A stretch of 64,000 nucleotides of DNA from Eupeodes corollae (GCF_945859685.1 NC_079149.1:116905575-116969574), one strand, 5' to 3'. Counted from the first letter of the stretch, positions 25,373 to 38,256 are shown. Made by a program: numbers and translations. The notes: generated by a model from the sequence alone, not told the origin.

Positions 25373-25454
25373 TTGTCATTTGATTAAGATAATAAGATAT
25401 AGTCACCTATGTATGTACCATGTATCAATAAGATTGGAGGAACATTTTTGAACA

Positions 25455-26243
25455 AAAAAAAACGTATACAAAATCCAACTAAAGGTTTTTTATAAATACA
25501 AAAAAAACGTGTCACTTCGCTAATTTCACGATAACAAAATGATTTTATCTCCAAAACAAATTTTTTCAACGATAAATAACGTTTTTAACATCTGTTAAAA
25601 TTTTAAGAAAAATCGAATTAATAGTTTTTTTCAGAGAATAAAAACTTAGAAGAAAATTTAACAAAAGTTGGTAAAATTGATTTTCGACTTGAGATTATGG
25701 TTTCCAATTATGGCTTCCAATTAATTTTTACTTATAAGAAATATTGTTTTCACTATTCGGTAAAATTTTGTGAAAAATCGAATTGACAGTTTTCTTACAA
25801 AAAATAAAAACTTAAACAAAAACATTAATAAAAGTTGGTAAAAATTTACATTCGACTCAAATACCTTTTCAAAACTTAAACATATTGTCTTCAAACTTTA
25901 TTTATTTCATAAAAAATATTATTTTCGACATTCAGTAGTTTTTTTTATGAAAATGCAAATTTTTTTTAAAATAGATGGTCGGTTCTTGATATCTTTTTAA
26001 TTAATTTCATTCATCATTGGTAAAAATTTGTTTTGACTAAAAATCTATTTAACAAAACTAGATTTTTAAACTAAACTATTTCTTTATATGGAAAATATTG
26101 TTGGTAATTTAATTTCTTTTAAGAATAATTCAACTATTAACTTTTTTAACCCAACATAAAAACCTAAAAACTTTTAAGCAAGACAAATCGACAGACAGGA
26201 TAGGAAGTTATCAGTGTGGGTCGTATCCCAGTCTCTTTTTTTA
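25455..26243 (-). mobile_element. Helentron-like non-autonomous element, copy C
   Basis: Minus orientation. The 5' signature lies at the right end: AAGCAAGACAAATCGACAGA, then GAAGTTATCAGTGTGGG and a T-run after AGTCTC. Inside are about three core units spaced ~166 bp (AATCGAATTRAYAGTTTTYTT near 25,610 and 25,780). The 3' hairpin is absent at the left, so the copy is truncated. Confidence 0.75.
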
Positions 26244-26615
26244 TAAAAATTAAACAATCAGTTTTTTCATACAAAATTAAAACCTACAAAAAATAGTACG
26301 TGAAATTCGTAACGATGTTCGGTTCTTGATATCTTGTGAATAATAGAAAAGATTGACTTCAGAAAAAAATCATTCCTACACTTTGCATTTGTTTATAAGT
26401 ATAAGAAATGAAAACTTTAAAGAAATGCTACTTAAATTTGTAAAATTGGGTTTTCGACTCAAAATCTTGTTAACATAAACTAATTTTGAAATCAAACCAT
26501 TTCATTATATGCAAAATGTAATGTTTTGTATTTAATTTTTTTTAGAATCATTCAACTGACAACATTTTCAACAAAACACATGACGGGAAGCTATCAGTGT
26601 GGTTCGCATCCTATC
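26244..26615 (-). mobile_element. Helentron-like element, partial copy in tandem with C
   Basis: Immediately next to copy C and in the same orientation. It has GGTTCTTGATATCTTGTGAA and TTTTCGACTCAAAATC core sequence, then CATTCAACTGACAACATTTT, and the 5' signature ACGGGAAGCTATCAGTGTGG at the right end. The ~20-base 'AAGCAAGACAAATCGAC' segment is deleted. Tandem placement suggests either insertion into a pre-existing copy end or local duplication. Confidence 0.65.
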
Positions 26616-27180
26616 TTTAAAATTCAAACAAAACATTTTAACAAATAGGCTTTTTAATAGGCACACATACTAAGTTATCACTAAGAATCGCATTCCAACC
26701 TCTATTTATTGGCTAACCATATGAAATTATTATATTATTTTCGAATTGTCGAGTTGGAAATTTTGATATATCTCAAATTTTCAAATAGACAAGAATCTAA
26801 AACCATGATTTTAAGAGAGTTGTACATATGTATGTAGGTACATTGGTAGCTGTTTTTACAATACTATATGTCTATCATGATTAAAATGAAAAGGTTTGGT
26901 AAAAAACATCGTTTAATTAAGTAATAACTACTTTTATTAATTTAATGCGTGTTCCATGGTTCCATGGTTCATATGCTGCATTTTTAATTGATAGTACTTA
27001 AGTTATGAATTTTAAAAATAATTTACATACCATCACTTCATCTAAAAGCACTTGATATGAAAAATGTCAAGTTTCTTTTCCAATATGGCCAAAACAAAAT
27101 GACATTACACACACAAAAAAATCATGTTATAATAATATACATTTTTTTTGTTTTATTTAAATTGAAACGTTCAAACTTTA
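26616..27180. other. AT-rich spacer
   Basis: Nothing recognised except a short direct repeat, GTTCCATGGTTCCATGGTTC, at 26,950-26,969. Confidence 0.5.
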
Positions 27181-28960
27181 TAACGACTATAACTTTTGGC
27201 TTTTCCTCTCCACTATACTCGTAAACCCATCTACCATGACACACAGTCGCATGAAAAAAAAAAAACATTTAATTTTCAAAAATAAATAATGTCAACAAAA
27301 ATGCCAACTTATTCGAAACACTTACTTTTAAATATCTCTGCTCTCAGCTTGAAGAGTTTTGTTTTTGTGTAACTATTATTTCCATTCGCTGTCACATCCG
27401 TTTACATAAATTCTATCGTTAAATAATTTCAAATTATTTCTGAAATAATCCCACTCAAAACTTTTCCCATCATCCTGGGTTTTGGGTTCTGCTTTTTGTC
27501 TTGGGCTTGGTCCTGGTGCTGGTGCTGGTCTGATGGCTGATGGTGTGTTTTGGTTTGGTTTTGAACTCAAACTGGAATTGCACAACATAATATTTCATTT
27601 GTCCGACACTCTGACAAACAATATTTTGTTTTGTCCATGCTTTGGCACCCCCGTCCCTAATCCTCCCCCTCCGTAACCATTCGTGTTCCCATTTTTCTAT
27701 ATAAATGTAGTGTGTATATTGTCCAATCTCTCTTTTGCGATCATTAAAATCTAAATTGAATTATTTTCAACAGAATTCCTTTTGTCTTGAAATTAATTTC
27801 AATGTATGTATATAGAAAAAGATACGAGTATACAAAATTTATATTACCCCCCTTTGCCTATCTAAATTTACTTACTTCCCCAAACTGTGTTTAAAACTTT
27901 TGTATAGTTTGTATAGATTCCGGGGCATAAGTCAGCTCTTCTGGTAAGATCTATGTCTAGGTCCGATTTTTCGAAAAGTCTTAAAGCTATGACTTTTCTA
28001 CCACGCTCTCTTTCTCACTTTCTGTCTCCAGATCCTGAAGTGTGTAGTATATGATGCGGTGACGTTACGGCCTGTTATAAATTTCATCTATCACAGAAGT
28101 AAATCCCTGCACAACATACTCCGTACCTACATAACTATACACATCACCCAGTTTCTGGGTGTATATAGGGGTGCCTTTATCCTTCCCTCTCTCAGCTACC
28201 CCTTAAGCCAAAAACTGTAACTATACTCGTAGATTTTTGGTCACCAAAAATGCCGGACATATTCCAAGTAAATTGCTTCACCGAAACTAACCACATAAAT
28301 CTTTATGCACAAACATTATCTGGGCAGGCACCCGCCTGCCTGCTCGACTCGGCTCAAGTCGACTCGGCCAAGCAAAAGAAAACCACAATACAATTTAATA
28401 TATCCTGGAATAGACACCCGGAAGCCGGAACACATACATACGTGTCGGTGTCTCCCCCGAACACACAAGTTGGACAGTCAGAACGGAAATGGGTTTGCAA
28501 AGGATTTAAATAATTTTTCTTACTTTTCGGTTTTATTTAAACAAAAAACAACAATCAGAGAGAGAAAAGTACATCGCTGGTCCTAGTCCTGGTTCTGGTC
28601 CTGGTCATGTGCAGTCTCCCTGTGCACATCTACTTTACATACAGGAATAGTGCAACTTTTCGTGACTCGAGTTTTGGGCTATTGTCCTCTTTTGTGTGTG
28701 TGTACTTTGTTTTTGTCACTTTTTTTATTGTTGTTCAATCAGCCCTGGGAAAATACGTCGTGCATCCTCCAAATCACACAAGAACACTATAAATCCCGCT
28801 AAATCTCAATCCTTACATGGCCACAGAGTATTGGCAGATAAAAAAGGGATTCAGATGAACAAAAAATAAAGGAAGCTTTTATACGAAAATTACAAGCGAC
28901 AAATGCTGCTATTCTTTCCATTGGCATAGTTGGAGGGGTTAAATAAAGCTTATAGTTCAA
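27181..28960. other. GC-richer island
   Basis: Contains two TCCTGG/TGGTGC hexamer-like tracts (27,508-27,530 and 28,577-28,605), CTCTCTTTCTC GAGA-type sequence near 28,003, TATACTCGTA words (27,215; 28,222), and GTGTGTGTG at 28,694. Open frames up to 93 codons overlap these tracts in several frames at once, typical of chance. Candidate regulatory DNA. Confidence 0.4.
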
Positions 28961-29868
28961 ATGGCGATTTATAGTTTCTTTTTTGTTTGAGTGGTTTGTG
29001 GAGGAGGATATGGTTTTTTGAACTTAGGGATGGATGACTTTGATCTCAAATAGTGAAAATTGGTTGAGACTTATTCGTTTCCAAATTGAATTTGTACAAT
29101 TTGTTTGCGTATAGTTAAGCTGGGCTTCAAGTGAATTTTGAAAAATAAACCCATTGCTACACAGAGTGAGACACACTTTTTTAGTTCAAATTCTATTTGA
29201 AAAGGGAAGGTCAGGTTAAGTATTCAGTTTAAATAATCTGTCAAAAAGAAAAATAACAAATAAGTCAATTAACGCTAACGAGGATGCTTCATAGCTTGGA
29301 CAAGGTTTGAATTTTCACCAATTTTGTTTTAAAGCCAAGTGATATGAGCACAATTGAAAAGAATTTTCATAATATTAAAAAAAAAGAATCATTTTCTTAG
29401 AAAAAAAGGACGCTGTGAACTTCAAAAATATAGTTGAAAGAAAAATGTAGGTATCCAATTTGTATTCCAACATTTCAGTAACTTGGAATGCAGGCCAAAA
29501 TTAACATACGTTAACGAAAAAATAACCGAAAGGTAGAATTAGGACAGATTATTTGTCGACTTCTTAGAATTTTTCGGTTGATAACTACTATATTGTGAGA
29601 CAGCGTTCACAAAAATGTGTCTGATGGAATTACGTTCAATTCTTGGAAAAATAATTTTTTGGTAAGAAAAATCAAAAATTGGTATTATTTATTAGCTTCT
29701 TTCGCATTTACAGGAAATTCAAAAAGGCCGACAAAAAATGTTCGTAAAAAAACTAGAAATATGATTTCTGGAGTTCTTTTCCTTTTTAATGTTTCGAAAA
29801 AAAAATCAGGAAATCGTACTTTGTTTCAACGTCATACAAATGTAAAGCATTGTCACATATTCGTATAG
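28961..29868. other. AT-rich non-coding stretch
   Basis: No gene or repeat recognised; leads into the SINE at 29.87 kb. Confidence 0.5.
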
Positions 29869-30105
29869 TAGTTTCCGTGGCGAAATGGTTAGTGCGTTGG
29901 ACTATGATGCCAGGGGTCTTGGGTTCGGTCCGTGACTGTGCCATCAAAAGTTTTATTGCGGCTAGTACCTCTTGCGAAGAATTGACAAATTTTCCAAGAG
30001 TAATTCTTGTCATGAAAATTGCTTTTCTAATTCGTCGTTCTGATTCGGCTTAAAACCCCTTTATTAATGACAACATTACTCTGTTGCGCTCCATAATTTA
30101 TTTAT
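29869..30105 (+). mobile_element. tRNA-derived SINE
   Basis: The head is tRNA-like: GTGGCGAAATGGTTAGTGC (A box, about 29,877-29,895), an anticodon-stem-like TTGGACTATGATGCCAGGGG, and GGGTTCGGTCC (perfect-type B box, 29,921-29,931) followed by GTGACTGTGCCATC. A unique body follows (GCCTCTTGCGAAGAATTGAC-like, AGAGTAATTCTTGTCATGAA) and an AT-rich tail after CTGTTGCGCTCC. The acceptor stem does not pair well, so it is a SINE rather than a tRNA gene. From memory, fly SINEs with this body and 'TGTTGCGCC' end exist; not verified. Confidence 0.75.
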
Positions 30106-31230
30106 TTTTGTTATCGCACATTCCATAAGAAAAATTGAAAGAAATTGTTTTTCAATGAGAGGTTGCACTATTATATTTTTAAAAAAATTGTGGTATAAGC
30201 GAATAAAATGTATGATTATTTTCTTGTATTCATGAATGTATTCCATTAAAAATTATAACCCGTGACTAATTTGCACATCTGCTGTACATACATACATATG
30301 TCTGCTACAACTTAATGAATTTAATCTTTAAGTTCACAAATAATTTGAGTATAAAATGTGCGTAGGTGATGAGTTCCGCCCCGGTAATTCAAATGTACAC
30401 AAGAAAGCAAATAAGGTGCATCATCAATTTAACCATTAATGAGTTGATGAAAAAATACTAAGTCATTATTATTATCAACTAAAGGCATAAGACAGCAGGT
30501 GATGCTGAAAAAAGTCGTTAAAAAGAAGTATCACAGATGATACCCACGAGGATATCCAAAATTAGTGAATATAGAGTTGAAGAAATGAGTGCCTTTATAT
30601 GAAAGCACCAAAGTCTTGAAGATTATTTATAACAGTTTGGAGAAGTTAAGGTTGTTGAAAATAGGTACATTAGCAACTTTGGAGGATTGGTATATGTAAA
30701 AATGCAAATTACGGAATATCATAGATTACTGTAACATACAAATGACGCCATAAATATTGGTAACAAATTCTTTCCTTCCATTTCATTTTTCAATGTGTGA
30801 AGTAGACATGGGGTCGATACTTAAATGTTTACACATTACTGAACATTAAAATGTATGCATCTTTTTTGATATTTTTTACACAATATTTTATGAATATGAA
30901 TACAATTTAAACAAAAAATATTTTTGGAGATGTTATCTTCAAGCCAAATATCCATTTCCCATCCATTAATATTATTATAAATTTAAGATCTCAAAACCTT
31001 CTTAAAAAACCTCACCTATGACGTACGAGTACATATAACGAAATATAAACACAAGAAAAAACTTTGGCACAAAAACGAATACTAAACTATATATTTAACT
31101 TTGTTTTCATCATTTCCTTCGTCCTTTCTTCCAAATCAATGAACTATTTAATTTAGTTTTAATACAACAAAAAAAACACAGAAAAAAATAATAAATTGTA
31201 GAGAAAAAAAATTACATTCGATCATATATC
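30106..31230. other. AT-rich non-coding stretch
   Basis: Mostly featureless. From 30,500 to 30,700 the composition is somewhat gene-like, but every frame is interrupted and no motif is recognisable. Confidence 0.45.
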
Positions 31231-32640
31231 ATATTCCATCTGCAGATGACCGGAGATGGCTTGAGATAGATGCACGGATACTATCATCACGCCACATTAT
31301 AGATGCTATATGAGTGAGAAGTGAGAACTTTGGAGGTGTTAAGAAAGGAAATGGGAATAATACGCTCGAATGAAGTCATTGTTAGCTTCTCCATGCTCCT
31401 GCTCTGCTATTGCTCTATGTGCCAATGGAAATGGCAGTGGCAGGAAACACTATGCGAATGGTTTTGATAGACTGTTTGCACTTTCTTATTATATAGTCGT
31501 TATATAATAAGTTTTTCTTTGCTTCTTTTTTTTAATATTTTAGTTTTTCAATATGAAATACAAAAATGAAAGAAATAGAAGAAATAATTCTCTTTTCTTT
31601 TGAATTTTGTACGGGAAATAAAATAAAATATATAATAAAGTAGTCGAAAAGAGAAAAAACGTTATGAAATTGATTTCTATTTCATTGACCGCATTGGTAT
31701 TGGCGAAAATAATGGAATTTTATATTATGACGATGGCTTCTTAATGTTGTTTGTGTTTTAGTTTTTTTTATTATTTCATTCATTTCATTTTGTTCAGAAA
31801 TAAAAATGAAGGTAATTCACGAAGTGAGAAATCATAGAAAACTGATTTGATTGATATTTATAGATAATAATTGGGCAGGTAGAACTTAAGTTGAATTCTA
31901 TTGATTATTGAAAACTATGATTGTGGAAAAATGTATTTTCATTTCACAGGATATTTTGTCAGAATGCAAATTCAAAAATTCTATACCACTTCCTTAAATT
32001 AAGAATAGACGTTTTAAGCTAATTTAAGTGGTAACACCATTTTAAAAAATTCCAAAGTTTTTCACATTTTGTACACTTCTTGGTACCTATAATAGTTCTT
32101 TAATTTTAAAAACAAACTGTAATTCGGCATTAATAATAAATAATTGTAATTTAAATAACTCCTTATACGATGGAGTTGATATCCTCGAGGTGACATTTTG
32201 CTCACATACGTTATACTTGGAAAAGAAATATGCAATCAACATACACTAGGTACATCACTATAGGTGCTCATACGTATAACATATAAAACTTGTCCTAGTT
32301 TTTCTGTATCCTGAGTCCTAACTGACAACATCCAGAGTGTATACTATGTGTGCTCAGGAGTTTTATCATGCAAAATGAGTGACACGGTGATGGAGATGCT
32401 GTACGTATGTAGAATCCTGGTTTGTGTTGTTTTGTTTTTTATTTTCATCTTATACACCACGAAACAAACTTTCAGTGACAATCTAGTTTTCTCATCTCAC
32501 ATTTAGTCACATCACATATCCTGGATATAGCCGTTCGTTAGAACTAGAAACGTAAGCCTTTTCTTGTTTCGTATTTTAGCTTTCCGACTAAAAGCACCCT
32601 CTTAAGAATCGTACTAATAGAAATTCAAAGTGACACAATA
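31231..32640. other. GC-richer island in AT-rich flank
   Basis: Two short complex blocks (31,240-31,480 and 32,160-32,560) containing ATGGAAATGGCAGTGGCAGG and ATCCTCGAGGTGACAT-type sequence. No ORF of note. Possible regulatory DNA. Confidence 0.35.
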
Positions 32641-33529
32641 TGTGTTGTTGAACTGTGAAATAATAACAACAGCAATAACAAGCAGCTATAAAAACAAAAA
32701 AACATCCTTCTTAGTAGGACATAGAAAATTGAACTAAAGAAGGCTCAATGGCTTTTGAAATCTAGTTTTGAATTATTCAAATGAAAAAGGTGTTGAACTT
32801 TAAAAATGTAATTTCTTAGTGATTAAAGTTATTTTACATGAAATGCAAAGGAAAAGCCTTAGTCTCCGAAATTAACTTTGATTATTTGTTATTAAGATAG
32901 ACATATCGATCTGTGACGGTGCTCTTGTCGTCAGATGTTAGTTGTGGGAAATTCATTCATAAAGTCAAAGTTTAAATCTAAAGTCTAAGTTACAAAGTAA
33001 AACAAGTTAAAACAAAAGGAATGGCAATTGGCAAGTGGAAAAAAAATAGCAAGTAGAAATATATTGGGAAATTTAAATCCGCGCCGCGACCACGATATAT
33101 AGCTTTAGAAAGCCTAAGGGTCGGTGGGAAGCTGACCGTCGCCTTATTACAAAGAAACCACAAAAAGCAGTTTATATGAAAAAAGTATGTGAACTCTTGT
33201 TTGGATAGACTTTTGTAATATGTACGATGCTGGGGTAACTCAACTTCGATACAAATACTGGCAGTTCTATAAACCAAAATTGTCGATACTACTGAAATCT
33301 TAGAATTGAAGTTCAAAATTCAGTAGAGTGCGATGGTGAAATTGCCAGCTGCCACTTGTGTGTGTTATTTGCATTTAGCAGAAGGCTAGTACATTTGGTA
33401 TACTCTTTGTGAGTCTGGTGATCATGTTAGAGTGTTACAGATTTATTTATAATTTATTTTTTGATGTCAGTTGCGACTTAGGGAAAATTTAATATTTTTA
33501 TAAATTGTTTTTTTTTTTTTTATTCTAGG
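32641..33529. other. Non-coding stretch
   Basis: A small GC-rich patch (CCGCGCCGCGACCACG, near 33,080, followed by GGGTCGGTGGGAAGCTGACC) sits in otherwise AT-rich sequence. The 108-codon minus-strand open frame over 32,990-33,313 has a hydrophobic, low-complexity C-terminus and no known domain. I do not call it. Confidence 0.4.
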
Positions 33530-34716
33530 AAAAATATTTTAGAAAAAACCTCCCATATTATGCATGTAGCGTACGTCCGTGCATGTTATGCATGTTACGT
33601 TCACGACGATTTTTCGTTGTCCATAGCTCAAGAACCGGAAGAGATGTCGACTTCAAATAAATGTCTTTCTTCTTTACAAAAGAGCTCTCAAGATAATTGC
33701 GTGGGTTGTTTTTTACCATAGCAGTTTAAAAAGAAGGTGGAAATTTTGGTTAACCCTAAATATCTCACGAACTAATGACGCCAGAGACTTTAATTGAATT
33801 TTATATTATAAATTGTAATGGAATACCAAACCAGTTTATTTTTGGAAAACAATCTAACCAATGGTTTTTTATAAATAAAAAAAAATGGAAAAATTTATTT
33901 ATGTCCAATACAATTTCGTGCAACGAAAAATAACGTTTTTAACATCTGGTAAAATTTTGAGAAAAATCTAATTGACTGTTTTTTACAAAAAATAAAAACT
34001 TAAAAGAGAATTTAACAAAAGTTGGTAAAAATTGATTTTCGACTCAAATAACTTTTCAAAACTTTCAGACATCGCCTTTAAGCTTATTTTATTTTAAAAT
34101 AAATATTTTGTCAACTTTCTGTAAAACTTTGAGAAAAATCGAGTTGACAGTTTTCTTACAAAAAATAAAAGACCTACAAAACTTTAATAACAGTTGGTAA
34201 AAATTGATATTCGACTCAAATATCTTTTCAAAAATTTAAGATATATAGGCTTCAAATTAATTTTATTTTATAAAAAATATTATTTTTAACATTTAGTAAT
34301 TTTTCCTAACATTCAGTTTTTTTCATAGAAAATTAATATCCACAATACGTAGTACACAAAATTGGTAAAAATTGATGTTCAGTTCTCGATATCTCGTAAA
34401 TAATGGAAAACATTGACTTCAAATAAATTTTGTTCATCCAATTTGTGTGTGTTTTTATAAGAAATACAATTTTTTAATAAACGCTACTAAAATTGGTAAA
34501 AATGGGTTAACGACTAAAAACCTCGTTAGCAAAAATAGATTTTAAAATCAAACTTTTTGATGATATGCCAAATATTGCGGGTTATTTTCATTTTTTTTAG
34601 AATAATTAAACTGATATTTTTTTTTAACAAAACACGAAAACCTACAAACCTTTTAAGCAAGACAAATCGACAGACGGGAAGTTATCAGTGTGGGTCGCAT
34701 TCTTGCCTCTGTTTTT
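33530..34716 (-). mobile_element. Helentron-like non-autonomous element, copy D
   Basis: Minus orientation, about 1.19 kb. The right end holds the 5' signature AAGCAAGACAAATCGACAGA, GGGAAGTTATCAGTGTGGG and GCCTCTGTTTTT. Two to three core units are visible, with GTTGACAGTTTTCTTACAAA-like segments 172 bp apart (about 33,972 and 34,144). The left part has CCATAGCTCAAGAACCGGAA and GTGGGTTGTTTTTTACC, the family's 3' region, but the terminal hairpin is missing. Confidence 0.8.
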
Positions 34717-34727
34717 CATTTTTTTTT

Positions 34728-35036
34728 GATTTATAGAAAATACGTTAATTGGAATTTTTCCAAAAAATATACACGTTACAATACATATACATACAACAAA
34801 ATTTAATTCAAGTCTCTAGCGTTATTGGTTCGTGAAAAAATGTTAACCTTTTTTTAAACTGTTGTGGTAAAAAAACCACCAACGCACTTAGCTTGAGATC
34901 GCGAACGTACGGACTTATTTCTCTCTTAAAATCTTTTATTTTGACTCTATTGACCTTCAAATGTCGAGAAATGTACACATTTTCAATTCAACAAATCGGA
35001 ACGATTACAATAACTTCCTATGGGAAGTTATTAAGG
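34728..35036 (+). mobile_element. Helentron-like element, 3' half, copy E
   Basis: Only the 3' part is present: TTCAAGTCTCTAGCGTTATT, TTATTTTGACTCTATTGACC, GTCGAGAAATGTACACATTT, and the intact end hairpin AACTTCC-TATG-GGAAGTT at about 35,012-35,029. It faces away from copy D, so D and E form an inverted pair separated by only about ten bases. The final ATGGGAAGTTAT is the exact inverse of the family's 5' ATAACTTCCCAT. Confidence 0.75.
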
Positions 35037-36300
35037 TATTACAAAATTATTCAAATCTATCCCAGATTTTAAAACCAAATTTGTAATCTTTAATTCTCAA
35101 GAAGACAACTAACAATAACAATTCTTAACTAAACTTTCACCTTTAAATTTCATATAAATCATATAAATTCTATAGTTGATCAACTGCGGAGTTTGAGGCA
35201 AGTTTGAATGAAATTAAGAAGATGGCTCTTAAAGTAGCATAAATGATTTAAGCAATCATGTCAACAACCATTACTAGTTCACTTAAAAATTAATAACAAT
35301 GTATTCATATTTGTAGCAAAGTGTTATTTTTAGTTGAGACTTTAGAAAAACAAAGGAACGTAGTATGTACTTATGTAGCTCTTAATCAACATTTTTTTTT
35401 TAATAAAATCAAAATTAAATCATACAAAAATAGAGAGATTTGTAATACGAAACTCCTATCTATTTTGTACACATTCAACTTAACAATTACCACATTTCAA
35501 ATATAATAATTTATTGAAAAAGAAAAACATTTCCCTATACAATTCTAATAGATAGACAAAAAAATCAATACACAAAAATAGATACAAAATAATATAATAA
35601 ATAAAATAGCAATCAAATTACAATATCTAATCAATGATGTTATGAATTTTATGTATAAATAAATAAAATATCTATAAATCGTTGTTTATGTACGTTGTGG
35701 TACGTGCACAGTATATATGTATAATATAAGTAAAAATGATAAACCATAAAGTTTATAAGTAAAATTAAACTATTTATGACAACAACAAAAAAATATTAAA
35801 TAACATAAAAACAACAAATAAAATGAAACATTTCAATAATTAAAATCGGATGAAAAGAGCCCATTTCCATGCCAGAAAATATGATTAATAAATATTTTAC
35901 ATCAACGTCAAAACGAACGGATATTGATCTGCGGACATCCTGAATATGATGTATGCGTGTTTGAGAGTAGGCATAGTGCGTTTATATATTCCAATACATA
36001 CATACATATGTATGTGTATTGTGTATTTATGTAATATAGTAAACGATTTAATTTCCCGAATGATTTTGTGGTTAATTGATTTTTATTTATTACAACGTCA
36101 AAAAGGAACATCTACATACTATCGGTTAAATATACATTTACATTGCAGTAACACTCATGGTTGCACATCAAGTCAAATGGGACGCATTTAATTGGTCGAA
36201 ATTCATAATTTTCATTGCGTGTCTATATACACTAGAAGTCTGATCAAGTCCTAGGAACTTATTACAGATATGTTTATCAATTTATTTATATGTATTATAA
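35037..36300. other. AT-rich non-coding stretch
   Basis: A/T-rich, with ATACATACATACATATGTATG near 35,994-36,015 (self-complementary). No gene recognised. Confidence 0.5.
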
Positions 36301-36815
36301 TGTATATCCTTCCTTATTGAACTAACGATGACAACTGACATATAAAGGGTGCTCGTATACTGATTACCCAAATAGCAATTTAATTTACCCCGGCTTAAGT
36401 ATGCCCCTTATAAATATGAGTAATTGTATACAAAATGAGGCCATATCATGGATCATATCTTCAATCGAATCAATTGGACAAGGGTTTTACGAGAAAAACG
36501 AACACAGAAAATACGATTTTTGTTTTTTTAATATGTATTTTTAATTTTTATTTTTTAATATCCAATTGGAAAATCAATCCGTAGTCAACCCTTTTTAATA
36601 TTAAACCAAGTTCAGGAGTTCTTGCGAATTTATATCTACTCTAGTACTTTCACATTCATACCCCATCACCATAAAAACCCTATTCAACCCTGACTTTTGG
36701 TGTAGGTATCCAACAACAAAAATCAAAAAAAAAAAAAAAAAAAAAGGACGACACACTTCCAACACTTTGATGAATCCTTAAAGTTGATACCGTTTATATC
36801 GAGCCCGGCTGAAGC
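36301..36815. other. Non-coding stretch with a poly-A tract
   Basis: Mixed sequence with a run of about 21 A at 36,726-36,746. No ORF, no LINE or SINE body directly upstream. Confidence 0.45.
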
Positions 36816-37040
36816 AATGGATGACGACGATGATGATGATGACTTTACGAAGCGATGGATGGTATACAAATGTTAAGAGAGAGAGAAAGAGCGAGAGCTT
36901 CGGTGCTACCTCATAAAAGAAATGGTCAAGTTTAATTTAAATTGCCCCCATTTAACTTTTAATTAAACGAACGAAAACTTTCATTTGCCATGCCATTTCG
37001 ACTTTATTCCGCTCAAAATGAGTTTTAATTGTTTTAATTA
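36816..37040. promoter_or_regulatory. GAGA plus PHO-like motif cluster
   Basis: Within about 130 bp lie a GA tract (GAGAGAGAGAAAGAGCGAGAG, 36,876-36,897) and two GCCAT cores in TTGCCATGCCATTTCG (36,986-37,000), the second fitting the PHO consensus GCCATHWY, with CGAAAACTTTC nearby. In flies GAGA-factor and PHO sites co-occur in Polycomb response elements. This is a motif-level inference and such clusters can arise by chance. Confidence 0.3.
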
Positions 37041-38256
37041 AAAGAAAAAAATGTTTAAGACAAGCATACCCATTATGGCTTAGGGTAAGGGAGCAGAGAA
37101 GAGAGGGAAATCAAGAAGGAGGATACAGACCATCCCTTTTTCTCAAAGAGAGTACGAGAAGTACTTTCCATGTAAAACAGTTCAAATCGTACTCCTTTCC
37201 ATGATAGGTTTTTTTTTGACATGTAAAAGGACTTAAGATCCTTTCAGTATATATTATTATTACTCCCTCGCTGTACTTAAATAGGTACATACATATATAT
37301 TCTTGGGTGGGTGATGTGTATTTATTTCTTTTTTCTCTCCTCTTCTTTTTCTTTTTTCTGGAATCAAAATTCGATTTAAAATTGTTGATGAGGCTCATAT
37401 TTAGAGGTAGGTTCTTGTGTGGGAGTGAGCAGTGGTATGTATATGTAGTAAATCTCCCTCTGCAATATAAAGTTCATTAAAGTTTTTTTTTCTTTTAATT
37501 TTTATTTTATTTTAAGTGATTTTGTGCAGAAATATCCCTTTTCAGAAGACTCTCCACACTTGAAATAATTTTAAAAAGGGTAAACGCAAAAAACCTTGAA
37601 GCTCGAAAGTATAGTAAGAGGGGAGTTGTTTTAATGAATATGGTTTTTGGTGATGTGCGCATTTAAAAACTTTATGGTATACCCATTCCGAAGTATATCA
37701 AAGGAATGAATTTATTTGATGGCTGAATTAGTTTTGGTTATAAAAAAAAATACACAAACTACAAGTTGTGATTGACATGAACTTAATGAGTAAGCGTTTA
37801 CGAAAAAGTGTGCTTGTGTGGGTTTTTTTTTTAATTTGGACATAATAGTTTGATTGGCAAGGCAAGTTTATGGTTAAAGCGATAAAAAGCTTTAATATAC
37901 CTTCAGACATTAAAAAATACGATGAAATTAAATACTTTTCAATTTAGTTTAAGTCAATTTTATATACGATGACCAAATGACGGTAATTTGTTCTGGAAAT
38001 ATAAAAATCTAATCACAGTGGTATAAAAATAATCTATTAAAACTATAAAAAAAAGTATTATTCGGGCCTCACAATAAGAACTTAAGGAAGTCCATTGATA
38101 TAAACGATATTTTTTAACGTTTTCCACAAAACTACTCGTATCAATTTGACATTTACGAGAAGCTAACTAGCATTAGAATTAGCATTTTTTTTTACTTTTT
38201 GAAATGTGGTTCAAGAGTGAAATTATTCAACATAATTTGTGAAGTTTATATTTCAG
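37041..38256. other. Non-coding stretch upstream of candidate exon
   Basis: GC-richer until about 37,480 (GGTACATACATATATATTC, CTCTCCTCTTC tract near 37,335), then AT-rich. No start codon or upstream exon that would connect to the candidate exon at 38,257 could be picked out. Confidence 0.4.

Noticed and set aside
29869..29945. Functional tRNA gene
   Set aside because: A and B boxes are good, but acceptor and T stems do not pair well and a SINE-like body follows.
32990..33316. 108-codon minus-strand open frame
   Set aside because: Hydrophobic low-complexity C-terminus, no recognised motif and no gene context.
33530..34716. CRISPR-like or regulatory repeat array suggested by regularly spaced units
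   Set aside because: Eukaryotic context, diverged ~170-bp units with no spacer structure; explained by the internal repeats of the transposon family.
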